DNA of 64,000 nt from Citrus sinensis (GCF_022201045.2 NC_068556.1:24719501-24783500); one strand, 5' to 3'; shown: positions 35,613-48,683, counted from the first letter of the stretch. A program made the numbers and translations. Notes: generated by a model from the sequence alone, not told the origin.

Positions 35613-36143
35613 TCGTTAGCTTCAATTTCCTGCACTCTCAACTTATTACATCAATGAGTAATAATAATAACTATTTCAGGAGTTATTTTATTTATTTATT
35701 TTTAAAATAAGGGGGTGGGTAAAAGACCCATATGATATGTTGGTACCACTATGCCACAACAAAATCAAAAGGCAGTTGACTGAAGGTGGTAACTATTGGT
35801 CGACTAGTTCAAAGTCCATTAGATAACTCAAAGAAGAAAAACGAAGCTGAAATTTTGTCCTAAAAAGGACACGAATAAATAGATGATAGCCTATATTAAT
35901 GATTAAAAGCTTATGTCATCTTCATCACTCGTAATCACTTCACTTTCCTTGTTGCTTTCACTTCTCGAAAATTAAATAAATTTTCAACAATCGAAGTTGA
36001 ACCCATTATTGATATCACATTTGAAATCACTCTAATATATTTTATTGAATGCTGACATGGCATGTGGACACTTATTGTATTTGCCACGTGTCTGATTTTT
36101 TCTTGGTCTAGAAGAAGTCCCGTGCGCATAAGGAGTAATGCAT

Positions 36144-36474
36144 CTTGTTGGCACTGTCTTGGTTCTATTAAGGTGTCACCTTGGCACCATCATCGCATTA
36201 GGAGCAAAATGCACTGTTGTCACCACCTTGTTGCCACAAAGGTGTCAACTTGACACCAAGCATAGGAGCAATGAGCTTTGTTGGTGCAGCCTCGTTAACA
36301 CGAAGGTGTCACCCCGACACCAAGCATAAGAGCAATGTGCCTTGTTGGTGCTGCCTCGTTGCCACAAAGATTTTACTTTGGTATTAAGCGTAAGCGTAGG
36401 ACCAAAAGGCCTTATTTGGGTTGCCTTGTTGCCGCCAAGATGTTATCTAGATACCAATGCATTAGAGCAACATG
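36144..36474 (+). repeat. Five-copy imperfect minisatellite, about 66-bp unit
   Basis: Copies start near 36144, 36212, 36275, 36341 and 36411 (63-70 bp each). Each holds a cttgttggtgc-like word, ctcgttgccacaaa, a near-palindrome of the form ggtgtcan(3)tgacacc, and aagcataagagcaatg. The third copy's ggtgtcaccccgacacc and the second's ggtgtcaacttgacacc are the clearest inverted repeats. Copies drift toward both ends. Confidence 0.8.
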
Positions 36475-37799
36475 TAACACCTCAAATCTAACATGTGCAG
36501 AGCACATGGTAAGAGTGTTACTTATAAATCATAATTCTTACACAAAAACTCAAACTGAAATATCTCAAATTTTATTAAAAAGATCCACAAACCCACAAGT
36601 CAAATGCTAAACATTCCCCCAAAACCATAAATGTAAGAAAAGTCTCAAAACTATCCAATTACAAGTTTAGAGGAAAAATAAACTTAAAAGAAACAAAAGT
36701 TCATCCTTCACTTATTCAACTTTCAAAAATAAATAAATCTCTAGCTTCAAGGATAAGTACACCTCTTAATAAGATACTCAATCTGCAAAGTAAAGTTGTT
36801 CCCAACACGCTCGGATTATCGTGTACCAAAAGTATTGCAAACCTTTTTTATCAAAAAATATATTAGAACTAATAAATTTTATAAAAGGACATATTATAAC
36901 AAAAGGACATAAATTCATAAGTGATTTGGAATATAAAAACATAATTAATCATGAAAACAAATTGTATAACATATATACATAGAAAATAAAAGGTTAGCTT
37001 ATATCACATAATGTCACTTATACTCCCAGTAACCTGGCTAAAAATTGAATTAGAATCAGAATATTATGTGTACACTTAGAATAGAAATCCAATACTAGTC
37101 TAGAACATATGCATCGTATAATACGATTAGAATCAGAATCAGAGCGACTATAGACAATGAGCCAAAATACTTAAATTCATTTTTCATACCTAACAACTTG
37201 CCCATGATACTTTCTAATGTATGTTGCACTTTTAGCACTCTGATCCTCGAGAGGTAGGCGCTGTACAAATTTTCACAAATAATCTTAATTTTATATGTGA
37301 ACAAGACATTCATATTGGATTCATAAAAAAGATCATAACAACAACTTAGGCTTGCAAAATAAATTCCATTATAACTTTTTATAGATAATTTCATAAAAGA
37401 AGACCATTTAGCAAAATAAATTACACATTTAAAGGCATTTAGCATATGTTGTCAAGACTATAGAAATATCATAATTTTTAGATTTGAAAACATTTACATA
37501 AACTAGTTTTATTATGAAAATCAATTAATTTTTTTAAAGAACTATAAAAAAACACATGCACTCATAATAGAATCAAAATAAACATGCATATCCATTACAT
37601 TAGGAATTAAGTTACTTAACTTGACAAAAGCAATGATTCTAAACACACTTTTTAGCCTCCAATAACCTCAAACACCTTAAACAAATGCAAGATATAACTA
37701 TTAATAGCTTATGCCAATATCCTAATTTTCTAACTCATACCCGCATAATTCTGATTCTCTGAATTTTAACTTTTAATTTATTTAAGTTTATTTTTAATA

Positions 37800-39120
37800 A
37801 ATTGATTTTGTTTTAAATCATTTTGTGCTCTGATTGTGTGTGATTGTAGGTGACTAGAAAGTTCAAGCTTTATGGATGGAATGCTGCTGCAACAAACTTG
37901 CAGAACTTCGATATAGAGGAATTAAAACAAGTTTGGAATAGTGAAGATGTTGTAGCCGTTGCTGCAGCAATTCTAGAGCAATGACAAACTGGATTTCGCA
38001 CGCGATAAATAAAAGACTGTAATATGAAGTTTCCAAAAATGGATGATACGTGGTCACACGCTTTTGGTTGCCTTAATTTCGAGTTATAAAATGAGCACGC
38101 ATGAAAAGAGAAAGGAGAGTCGTCACTCAAGGAAAAACAATAAAGAAAAAACAAAGAGAAACAAAGAATAAAAGAGATTTGAGGGCTGCTATATATGATT
38201 AAAAGACAAAAAGAAGAAGAGATCGCAAGATCTAGCAGACCTCAACTCGTTATTTTATTTTCTTGTTTTTATTTATTTATGGGAATGTATTTGATGGCTA
38301 AAATGATTTTTTTTTAACTATTTTATCACAAATCATGAACTAAACTTTGTTGTGGTTGAGTGACAAATAAGCTTAATGGTTATTTGATTGATGTATGTGT
38401 GTTGCTCTGTATTTGTTATAATATTTTGTCTTAATTTTACTTATTGCAATTTTCTATTTCGGTTGACCACCCATTTAGTGGATATTAACTAAGAAAAAAC
38501 TTCAAAGAGTTCTGACTTAGTAGAACAAATTAAGACAATACATGATTTTAGATTGGGTTTCCCAAGTTGAGTTAATCTCGATTTGAATAGGATCATGCTT
38601 GATCTAAAATTAGTGAAGAACTAGATATATGGATTCACCTCGTAGGATAATTGGACCTAGAACGTATAATGTTATATCTAATGTTAGCGTAACAATTAGT
38701 TATTGTTTGGCTGCATTAAGGTAAGCGTAACAATTAGTTATTGTTTGGCTGCATTAAGATATAAAATATCTAACAGGCAACAGTTGAGGATGCATGGGGG
38801 ATTTTGCCCAGTGCTGTAGTAGATGTTGTAGCAACATGATCTTAATTAGAAAAACAGTCAATACCATTAAAGGAGTTTAATCACTCAACTACTCATTTCT
38901 CACTTATTACATCTTTGTGTTTGACTTGAGTTCTTCTTGCATTTTGTTTATTTGCATTTTTAATTTAGTTAGTTCATTAGTTTCATGAATTATTTACTTT
39001 TAATTTAGATTGAAACTGCACTGTTAAGATTACTGTAACAAATCTGATAACATCAATCCCTGTGGAGACGATCTAAGTACTTATTAGTATATTACTTGTT
39101 GTGTACACTTGCACATTGAC
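37800..39120 (+). mobile_element. Decayed LTR-retrotransposon-like sequence
   Basis: The stretch contains phrases I associate with non-coding parts of Ty3/Gypsy (Athila/Tat-like) elements: gattgggtttcccaagttga, aggataattggacctagaac, and aatccctgtggagacgatct followed by tgtgtacacttgcac. No LTR pair, primer site or protein domain is visible. Limits are approximate and the call rests on remembered motifs. Confidence 0.35.
38683..38758 (+). repeat. 38-bp tandem duplication
   Basis: Two adjacent 38-bp copies (38683-38720, 38721-38758) differ by one base near the start (gttagcg against gtaagcg). Both continue with taacaattagttattg and end ctgcattaag. Near-identity suggests a recent event. Confidence 0.9.
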
Positions 39121-39191
39121 ACCTATTATATTAGAAATTACCCAACACTATACTTTGCCGATGTGGAATTCGCCTAAGGTGTTATATATTA

Positions 39192-39346
39192 TGTAATATC
39201 TAGTGAGTTTCTAAACTATTTTATAAGTCTGGACTCTCCTAACTAAGTAGACGCTTTTTGGGTTGTAAAGCCCAATGGCAAAACCACGACAGGTTGTGGC
39301 CCAAAGCGAACAAGATCTACTTGGTCGTTGGGCTTGATTTGTTATA
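39192..39346 (+). repeat. TRIM LTR copy 1
   Basis: 155 bp. It lacks about 14 bp near its start (the acatcgctagta-type segment of copy 2), and its end has decayed to gttata. Confidence 0.75.
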
Positions 39347-39475
39347 ATTGGTATCAGAATCGACTTGCGACCCAATGTGTGGATGGATAAATATGTTAAT
39401 GATAGGAACTCATATTGTTCCCAATACTGTTTCCAATGACCCTCACGAGAATGTGAGGTCATATGGGGGGAAGTA

Positions 39476-39644
39476 TGTAATATCTTACATCGCTAGTAAG
39501 TGAGTTCCTGGACTGGTTTATAAGTCTGGGCTCTCCTAACTAAGTAGACGCGTTTTGAGTTGTAAAGCCCAATAACCAAACTATGGCCGATTGTGTGCTT
39601 AAAGCAGACAATATCTACTTGGTTGTTGGACCCGAGCTATTACA
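39476..39644 (+). repeat. TRIM LTR copy 2
   Basis: 169 bp with TG...CA ends. It contains tttataagtctgggctctcc and agcagacaatatctactt, shared with the other copies. It serves as the LTR between the two internal regions. Confidence 0.8.
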
Positions 39645-39761
39645 ATTAGTATCAGAGCCGACTCATGACCCAATGTGTGGATGGATAGATATGTTAATGA
39701 TATGAACTCATAATATTCCCAATAACCCTCACGAGGATGTGAGGTTCTATGGGGGAAAGTG

Positions 39762-39930
39762 TGTAATATCCTACATCGTTAGCGAGTGAGTTCTTGGACT
39801 AGTTTATAAGTTTGGGCTCTCCTAACTAAGTAGACACGTTTTAGGTTGCAAAACTTAATAATAAAACCGTGACGGGCTTTGTGTTCAAAGTAAACAATAT
39901 CTACTTAAGTGTTAGGCCCAAACTGTTACA
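39762..39930 (+). repeat. TRIM LTR copy 3
   Basis: 169 bp, same ends as copy 2 (tgtaatatcc to actgttaca). It has several substitutions, so the insertion is not recent. Confidence 0.8.
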
Positions 39931-40999
39931 AGTTCATGTGAAATCTATTTCACATGAAATAGTAATTATAGCGTGCAAATTAATGTGTTTTGTTGCATGT
40001 ATGTCAAAGACTTGAGACACAATTCTTGTCTAAATTTGTCGGTTAATGCATTTGAAAAAGGCAAAGTAGTTGAAGGAAGTTGGCTTCTCAACATCTGAAA
40101 AGCTCAATTCAACAAACCATTCCTTTTCTGTTCATTTGATAATGTTTCCAATTTGACCTTTTGATCATTGTCTTTATGTAAAACAAGAAGAGGATTGCCC
40201 GTTACTCCAAATAATCTAGCAGTGCGCCTTTCTTCTTTTGCAAGTTCATGTGCAATCTATGCCTGTACAAATCATATGTTAACACCGATGTATAACAAAC
40301 AAAGACAAAGCCAAGCACACATTTGCTATCACAGATTCGCCCGCGGACACATAATTGACCCACCACCTACTAATTTATTACGATTAAGACCCCCAGCACG
40401 TTATGAACAAAAAGGAAGGAGGGCAAAATGGATTCTAGGGACGATTAAAGTGTAGATGCAATTGGAATATATATATATATATAAAAAGTTAACATCCATT
40501 TCAATCCACTACTTTCGGAGACAGTGAGAGATGAGACAATTAATGTTAATGTTGCTTGAGTTGACGCTAATGCAATAAATTGATTGAATGATTGAGTTAG
40601 AGAGTTGCATGTTTATTTGATGCATGCATGCATGGACGGAGGAAGAGAAGCTTCAATAGCAAACTTAATTTTACTTATGTATATATATGCTTCTAACCTC
40701 CTATATATAATTTTAATTAAGCGATGGACTAATTATATTCGCATGTAAAACTGCGCCGGCCAGCAGAATCAATTCGACATAATTAGGAAATCACAGTCAA
40801 ATCGAGCGCCAGCATATGACACTTACATTTGATGCGAAGTAGCAACTAACTTACCCTAGCTAGCCGCAGAAACGCACGCTACCTAGCTAGCTCACCCTTT
40901 GATGTATATTAATGTCTTCTGAGTTTTAATTTACTCCAAAGGAAATGTCCACTATATATATCTATATATATATTCCCCCACTAATCTATTCTTGATGAT

Positions 41000-41092
41000 T
41001 GAGTCATGAAGTGACGACGAACAAGCACAAAACATAAAAAATCAACCTCTCAAGTACTCATGATCAGAAACAAAGCTCAGGCTAATTAAAGG
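41000..41092 (+). other. Possible orphan non-coding first exon
   Basis: TATA-like runs (tatatatatctatatatata near 40955-40972) are followed by non-repetitive DNA ending in ctaattaaag and then gtatgtgttt, a good donor. The layout resembles a promoter plus 5' UTR exon, but no downstream coding exon in this strand is obvious before 45377. It may belong to the CHUP1-like gene, a lost gene, a non-coding RNA, or be chance. Confidence 0.2.
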
Positions 41093-42167
41093 TATGTGTT
41101 TCTTCTGTTGTATATTTTCAGAATTTCAATCAATTTTATATTTTATAAGGTGAATTTAATTTTTTTAGTCAGCAGTATCAGTAAATGTATAGAATTAATG
41201 CATGCCTATAAAGCTGTAAATTAAGTGTGTCTGTGTGTGTATTGATTGTGGAACTATTTTATCCCGGAGCTGGGGAAGCATTTTTGTCTTCCCAAAGCAC
41301 TATTTATCTATTATAGAGCGTGGTTAAATTAATTAAGAACCCATGTATGTTAATATTGCGATTGCTAAGTTACTAATAAAGGTGGCCCTTATAATCCATC
41401 TAGCTAGCTAGTTCTTAGTGTCATGTATTGTAACATGCATGCACCAATGTGTGAATGTGATCCATTTTAATTTTAATGATGAATATTCACCATGATTTCA
41501 TGAAGATGATGACACCGTTGATTAATTTCAGCAAGCTCTATCAAATGCAACTGTTGCAGATCGATGTTATATATATATAAAACCAAATTCATTAAAAGTT
41601 TCACGGGTGGTGATGAGCCCGTGAGCTCTCTCTATGGACCACTTATTTGTCCTTGAATTTATTCTATCTGTGACTGTGATCAATCTTAAAAGAAGTCATT
41701 ATGGCTTTTTCCTAGAAACATTTATTGAAGACGCACCAGTAAGTTTCTAGAGAGTCGTCACAATATGGATTCATAAACCATACCTGGTTGGTATAACCAA
41801 TCATGCATCGGATTTACAGTACTAGCTGTTGATTTTGCTTTAAAAGCTCGCATTTTGTCTCGCTTTAATTAGTCATCGATCATTAAAGTTAAAAGGGGAT
41901 GTCAATTTTGATGGAAGCCCGCATAGGGAATTTGATATTTGTGCGGAAGAAATAATTATATATATATATATATAATTCCATTTTAGTACGAGCACCCCAA
42001 TATTTTAATGCACACACACTTTAAAATCGTAGAATTTAAGAGAATTTATTTTTAATATTTTAAAATCGTACCATTTTATAATTTATTTAAAAATTAATTT
42101 TTTTAAACCACACGATTTAATAGTATGCCTGCATTAAAAAAAATACAGACGTCTGCATTTGAGAATG

Positions 42168-42169
<2 letters not shown>

Positions 42170-42259
<90 letters not shown>
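42170..42259 (+). repeat. (AT)n(AG)n composite microsatellite
   Basis: About 17 AT units (42170-42204) run into about 27 AG units (42205-42259). It is the reverse-complement arrangement of the (CT)n(AT)n tract at 21081. Confidence 0.9.
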
Positions 42260-42262
<3 letters not shown>

Positions 42263-43072
42263 TGTTTTGTAGTGAATTGGGTGCTTTAGATTGAGATGAA
42301 CAACCCAATACACTGCCCAAGATCACAAACCAGACCAATCAAGATGCTAAGAACCTAATCAATCACTCTTTGATAGTTAACAGAACCTTTAACGTAAATG
42401 GTTATAATCAGAAAATACCAAGAACCAAAATTAGAAGCTAATCAAACCCAGAATAAGAAAGTGTTTTACGTGGTTCAAATGTGCAGAAAAGCACAATCTA
42501 CATCCACGGGAGAAGTCAACAGAACGAGCTTTATTGATGATTCAAGCAATCTTTACATCGTAATACAAGAACTAATTACAAGGATCAAGACTAAACTTTC
42601 TTTGTATCCTAACTCTTTCTATCACGCTCTCAGATCATAATTCAAGCTGCTCTGTTAACCAGCTTATATAACAGCTGATATCAATTCTAGAATGCACAGA
42701 TTCTTGCCATCTGTACTAACAGCTTCATAACTAACTTGATTCCCCTCTTCACGTGCATTCCACATGTTTCACTTAAGTCTTTGCTCAAAACGTCACAAGC
42801 CCCTGTCGTTTCAGACTTAAGTAATCCACATGCCAAGCTCGTGATACCTGAGCTTATTAACCACAAACAAAACGCTGCCGTTTCACATGCTCAAGTTTTG
42901 GATTCACCATTTTAGTCCACATGTTTCAATATGAAATTTTAAAGTGCGAAAATGTCTAAAAAAATACATCAACCGTGCAGTTTAAATGCTTTAAGTTTTA
43001 AACTTTTAAAACTCCATAATTTTAAAATTTTCTCGAACATTTTCCACATTTTATGATCCCGAACTAAAAAAC

Positions 43073-43103
<31 letters not shown>

Positions 43104-45015
43104 ACTATTGACTTCCTTCGTTAGTCCTTTTGAGTTTTTTATGCTGCAAATACATTAGATAGACTCAATTCCGTAGCTAATTTCACTATCAACTAATGTA
43201 GTAAGATTAATTAAGACCTTGCTTATGGGTTACGTTGGTGTGAGGGCATTGGCTTCGCTATGAATCTTATCCGTCTTCTTGGGGTTTGTGGCCTGCAGCG
43301 TTTCACTCAGGTGACCCTCTACTTCTACACATAATTGTAAACTGCCATTATTTTGTACAGTTACCATTTATTGTGCTTTTGGCTAGCTCGATCCCCTTTC
43401 TATTTTGTGAAGCTCTTGGCTTTTGGTCGACAGATATAGGGCACGGACAGCTTAATTAATCACTCTGCTACATTATGTTTTTACATCTGCAGAAATTTTG
43501 TAGTACATTATAAATACTAATTTTAATTAATATATGTATATTATATGTAGTTTAATTAAATATCACTATTAATTATATAATAATTTTTTAAAATAAATAC
43601 GCACATAACATACATGTATTAATTAAGTGTATTATTTTTGTAAATTTTAAAATCTTTTTTTTTTCAAATGAGATGCGAGATAAATTAAATAAATCCACCA
43701 ACTACCCACTAAAGATAAAAAAAACTATAAATTTATAGAATTCGTTGTTTGTAATGAAAATGAAACCCATTAATTATAAAAGGCCTAGCTATAACGTGAT
43801 TTTGAACCAATCATTTAGAGATTGAACAAATTTGCTCTTAAAGAAAAGACAACTTCTATCAAAATCTACACTAGTTTGAACATGATTAGAGTGTAAACTT
43901 TAAGATATAATAATAATAATAATAATAATATAGCAATAATATCACAACTGAGTGCCTTCATATATATAAAGCATGTCACCATGTTTGGTCGTCATTTTCC
44001 AATTATTCTCCGAGTTTTATATGTGTTTGTCTCTATATGCATGTACGTTATGCTACTATGGTCCCATCGGTCCCATCCATTATAGGAGGCCTCGTGTTGA
44101 GCATCGGACTGTAGCTAATTTGTTAACATTACAGACACACACATGTAAATATGCGCAAACGAAATCAACACAAAAGAGGTAAATGCTGTACGAGAAAGAG
44201 AATTCATGTTTGATAATTCTTACATTAATGTAAAGAATTCATTCCGGTTAGGTGAAATTAATGTCAAGTCTAAATCACTCAACAATCTTGATAAATTACA
44301 TTGCAAGCATGAACAAAATCATCCAAGTAAAAGTTGACCCAAGAGAATGAAAAACAACATTATGTCTTGGTACAGAACATAGAAATTTTCCATTGATTTG
44401 TTTGTCAATATATTTTATGATAAATATGCTTGAATAGATTGAGATAGTATATCTTAATTGATTCTTATTCAACCCATTAATTATCTACTTGACACTATTT
44501 GATTTTTCTTACTCAACCTTACTTCACCCACATGCTGTTGTCATTATTTAGAGAAAATTTTATGTGTGCCGATGCATTGTCTCAACATCTTAAAGTAAAG
44601 ATCCACTAGTTTTTTATTTTTACGTCAGTGACCTCAGATCCATGGATACGTCAAAATGCCATCTCCTTATTAGTTGGGCACCCACTTCAGTATATTGAGA
44701 TGATGTGCTTAGTCGACATAAATATTTATCTTCTCCAAAATAAGAAAAAACTATATAGATCTAGCGAAGTTGACCAATCACAATATACCATTTGAGTAGT
44801 CAGTGGGTCCTACTATAAGACCCTCCAATATTTTAATTTTATTTTAAAATCCATTATTAAATTTGACGAGTTCTATAAAATAACCTAATTCATCAGGTGA
44901 ACTGAGGTGGTGTACTCGACTTATGTATAAGTTTACTCTATTTAATCTTTGCCTACAGTTTTAAAAGGGATACTTTGGTCTTTTTACTAATAATTGGTAC
45001 TAATTACAGTGGTGA

Positions 45016-45046
<31 letters not shown>

Positions 45047-45376
45047 ATAAAAATAAGATATTGACACGAACCACTTATATATTATTAATTTTTACATTGT
45101 TTTTGTTGGTGGTGAGTTGGAAGAATCAGAAACTTGTTTGGATGTGGCCACAGTGGGGTCGTTTCTTTTGGGTCAGAAACTGACTCGTAGTCATCTCACC
45201 CCACGGACTCTCACCCTCACAGTCACACGCCACTCTGAACTCACTTTCACCTAAAACAGCTAACAGAACAGTTGTCATTTCCTTACATAACTTGCAGCAG
45301 TCTCATAATTTGCAATTAATTGCATGCTCTTTCTCTTTCTCTGCTTATCTTTAAAGAACCAGATATTCAAGAGCCC

Positions 45377-48300
45377 ATGAAGCAGCATCAGGAATTAAGC
45401 AAAACCAACAGCATGTCACACTCCACAGCAGCAACAACAACGTCTCGTTTGAGAGCCAACTCTAAAACTAGGGAGTCGCCAAAGCAAGAAGCTGGCATTA
45501 ATGGTGTGTCTTTATCACCTGAACTAAAAGCAAGAGCAAAATCTGTACCCCCAGATGTGAAAACCAATAATATTTCAAAAAGCAGGAGGGCTTTGGTTCT
45601 GAACAAACCCAAATCAGCAGAAGGGGCAGTGGGATCCCATAAAGATGATGAAGTCAAGGTCTTTGGCAGGTCTCTGAACAGGCCAGTTGTTGAGCAATTC
45701 GCTAGGCCAAGGAGGCAGAGAATTGTGGATGCTAATCCTGGGAAAATTGAAGATGGGTTGATGGATAAGAAAAAGAAAGAATTTGAGGAAAAGCTAATGT
45801 TGAGTGAGAATTTGGTTAAAGATTTGCAGTCTGAGGTTTTCGCTTTGAAAGCTGAGTTTGTTAAAGCACAGAGCTTGAATGCGGAATTGGAGAAGCAGAA
45901 CAAGAAGCTTGTTGAGGATCTTGTTGCTGCTGAAGCTAAGATAGCTTCTCTTAGCAGCCGTGAACAGGTAGGTAGTATATTTTGGTGTTTTGATCACTGT
46001 TAGTTTTCATGGTTCATGGGTGGGGGCTCATTAAAAAAGAGATTTTGTTTAATATTGTTTCTTCAAAATTGAACGTTTCTGCTACCTTCTTTCTTGTAGT
46101 CTTTGGTTATGTGAATTAAGATATAAGAGCTTAACTTGAACCCTTCTAATGAAATTGGATTTTTGTAAATTAGTTTTCTGAAATGCAATTCTTGTTTTAA
46201 TGAAGAGAGAGGCAGTTGGAGAATATCAGAGCCCTAAATTCAAGGACGTTCAGAAACTCATAGCCAATAAACTGGAGCATTCAATTGTAATGACGGACGC
46301 AATCAGTGAGACAAGTATTAACACACCACCATCAGAACCAAAAATTCCAATTCGAAATGCTGCTGGTGTAGAAAGGAAACCTCAGGCTTATCCCTCAATG
46401 CCAGCACCCCTGCCACCACCACCGCCTCCTCGTCCACCAGCTAGAGCAGCTGCCACTCAAAAAACTCCTTCATTTGCACAACTTTATCACTCATTGACAA
46501 AGCAAGTGGAGAAGAAAGATCTTCCCAGTCCTGTGAATCAAAAAAGACCAGCAGTTTCTATTGCACATAGTAGCATAGTTGGTGAAATTCAAAATCGTTC
46601 TGCTCATCTGTTGGCTGTAAGCATTGCAGATATCTTTTAGACATAATTTCTTGATTTTTTTTTTTTAGGTTGATCTGCCTGACTTTGAACTTTTTAACTG
46701 CTGCAATTTTAGATAAAAGCAGATATCGAAACCAAAGGGGGTTTTATCAACAGTCTTATCCAGAAAGTGCTTGCTGCAGCTTATACAAATATAGAGGATC
46801 TCCTAGAATTTGTGGATTGGCTTGATAAGGAACTCTCATCGCTGGTAATTTCTAACCCTTTCCAAGTTATTTGATTAACAAGTTTTTGTTTAATTCATTT
46901 CTGGGTCACTCTCAATTGTACATCTCAAGATGGAAATATTATTAAAACAATGGCAATCACAAGTCTTGACAGCCATACAATGATACAACCAACAGTATAA
47001 TTCTATTTTCATGTATAATTCATCCTTCAGATACAGGAGTCTCATCATCCCTGTGGAATAGAGTACTAGTTTTGCAAAGATTATATATAATACGATTAGT
47101 CCGAGTAAATTGTTTTTGATTTATTGTTCAGACAGTAAGTTGACCCTTATTTCTGTTTTATTGCGTAATACACAAGGGTGCGGGTGTGGCCTTGTTACGT
47201 AATTGAATAGTCTGGAAGAATGATAAATTTTTTTCTTGAAATATAAGATACGTGCTTTTTATCCTGTCTTTCACAGGCTGATGAGCGGGCTGTCTTAAAG
47301 CATTTCAAATGGCCTGAGAAGAAAGCTGATGCCATGCGGGAAGCCGCTGTTGAATATCGAGACCTTAAACAGTTAGAGAATGAGATTTCTTCCTATAGGG
47401 ATGATACAAATGTCCCTTTTGGAGCTGCCTTGAAGAAGATGGCCAGTTTACTGGATAAGTAAGCATTAAATGAAAACTGCTTTTATGAGATGCTGAAGTA
47501 AGCCATCTCAGTGTCAAATTGTTGACTTATATCTGCCTCTAATCTCTTTTGGAAGATCGGAACGGAGCATACAAAGGCTAGTTAAATTGCGGAACTCAGT
47601 GATGCATTCTTATAAAGACTGCAAGATTCCAGTTGATTGGATGCTGGATTCAGGAATCATAAGCAAGGTACCATTTACTTACATGAATTATTTAAGAGAA
47701 TTACGTATTACCTTGAGTGCCCAATTTAAATAGTCCTTGTAATTACTTGTCATCACTAAATGATGGAAAAATTTTATAAGAGTTATCATTTAAATTTTAC
47801 TTCTTTGATATGTTCGTGGCATCCCTGTTACACTATGTATGGGGTGAGGTGAATAGCTATTTGTATTTATGCAGATAAAGCAAGCTTCTATGAAACTGGC
47901 CCAGATGTACATGAAGAGAGTGACAAGGGAGCTTGAATTGGTCCATAATTCAGATAGGGAATCAACTCAGGAAGCTTTGTTGCTTCAGGGCTTGCATTTT
48001 GCATACAGGGCACACCAGGTAATTCTAGAGGCTGTTGTTTCTTTTAATTATCATTATAAAATGAGACTCAGTGTATTTAACAGACTAATGGTATGGTAGG
48101 GAAAAAAGAGAAAAAAAAAAGTACTTAGATGGCATCAAGAAATAAGCTGTTATAATCTGGAACCAATTTATTGCATGTACTGCCAAAGAATTGTTTTTTT
48201 GGGATTCTGTGCCATAAGCTACCGTGATAACTATCTTTGTTTTCCCTCTCCTCGGCCAATTCTCTGGCTTGGAAGCATCTGCAAAATGACCAGAATCATT

Positions 48301-48683
48301 CAGGTTTCTTTGTTTTCTTCCTCCCTTCCCTCTCACTTTGGAGAATTGCAAAACTCTCTTCAGTGTTTGGCAAGAACCGAGTTTAGAATATCAAATCAAA
48401 ATACTTTAAAAATAAACAAAATAAAAATTATCTGAGGTGGTAATACTTACGGTTTAGTTATTGACCTGAAGTGTAAGTGTAATTTCTTCTTGAAGTATTG
48501 CACTCTTGTGAAAATGAATTCTGCAAATGATTGTGTCATTTCAATTATCTGCTCTCCACGTATGTGCAGTTTGTTGGAGGTCTTGATTCAGAAACATTGT
48601 GCGCGTTTGAAGAGATCAGGCAACGTGTTCCACAACACCTTGGAGGATCTCACGAACTGTTGGCCGGCATATCATCATCATGA
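45377..48683 (+). CDS. CHUP1-like coiled-coil, proline-rich protein
   Basis: Seven exons (45377-45967, 46206-46616, 46713-46844, 47277-47458, 47556-47667, 47875-48018, 48570-48683) encode about 561 residues. The N-terminal 130 residues are basic and Ser/Lys-rich. Residues about 130-195 form a coiled coil beginning MDKKKKEFEEKLMLSENLV. A proline stretch APLPPPPPPRPP lies near residue 265. The C-terminal 250 residues match the CHUP1 family domain (SSIVGEIQNRSAHLLAIKADIE, KVLAAAYTNIEDLLEFVDWLD, KLAQMYMKRVTREL). Full CHUP1 anchors chloroplasts to actin; this short member lacks its N-terminal membrane anchor, and short relatives such as IPGA1 are linked to microtubules. It likely corresponds to Arabidopsis At1g48280 (from memory). 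No in-frame upstream ATG is seen. Confidence 0.9.

Larger units (their letters stand above)
39192..39930 (+). mobile_element. Tandem TRIM: three LTRs with two internal regions
   Basis: This is a terminal-repeat retrotransposon in miniature. Three LTR-like units starting tgtaatatc and, in the two full copies, ending ttaca are separated by internal segments of 129 and 117 bp. Right after each of the first two LTRs comes a primer-site-like sequence matching initiator Met tRNA (tggtatcagaat at 39349; tagtatcagagc at 39648). Just before the next LTR lies a purine tract (atatggggggaag; tatgggggaaag). The internal region also carries the inverted repeat cctcacgagaatgtgagg. There is no coding capacity, as usual for TRIMs. 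I see no matching target-site duplication at the outer edges. Confidence 0.8.
35613..45376. other. Large gene-free, repeat-rich interval
   Basis: Nearly 9.8 kb without a supportable gene. It carries a minisatellite (36144-36474), LTR-like debris (about 37800-39120), a tandem TRIM (39192-39930), a possible non-coding exon near 41000-41092, and several AT-type microsatellites (42170-42259, 43076-43102, 45018-45042). The open frames here (for example 37095-37445, 40168-40455 and 43973-44182) are short and show no family likeness. Confidence 0.6.

Noticed and set aside
40168-40455. 95-residue open frame in the gene-free interval
   Set aside because: No family likeness, no splice context, and surrounded by repeats.
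45388-45903. Minus-strand open frame of 171 residues opposite the CHUP1-like gene
   Set aside because: It is the complement of a lysine- and glutamate-rich exon, a common source of Ser/Leu/Phe-rich shadow frames.
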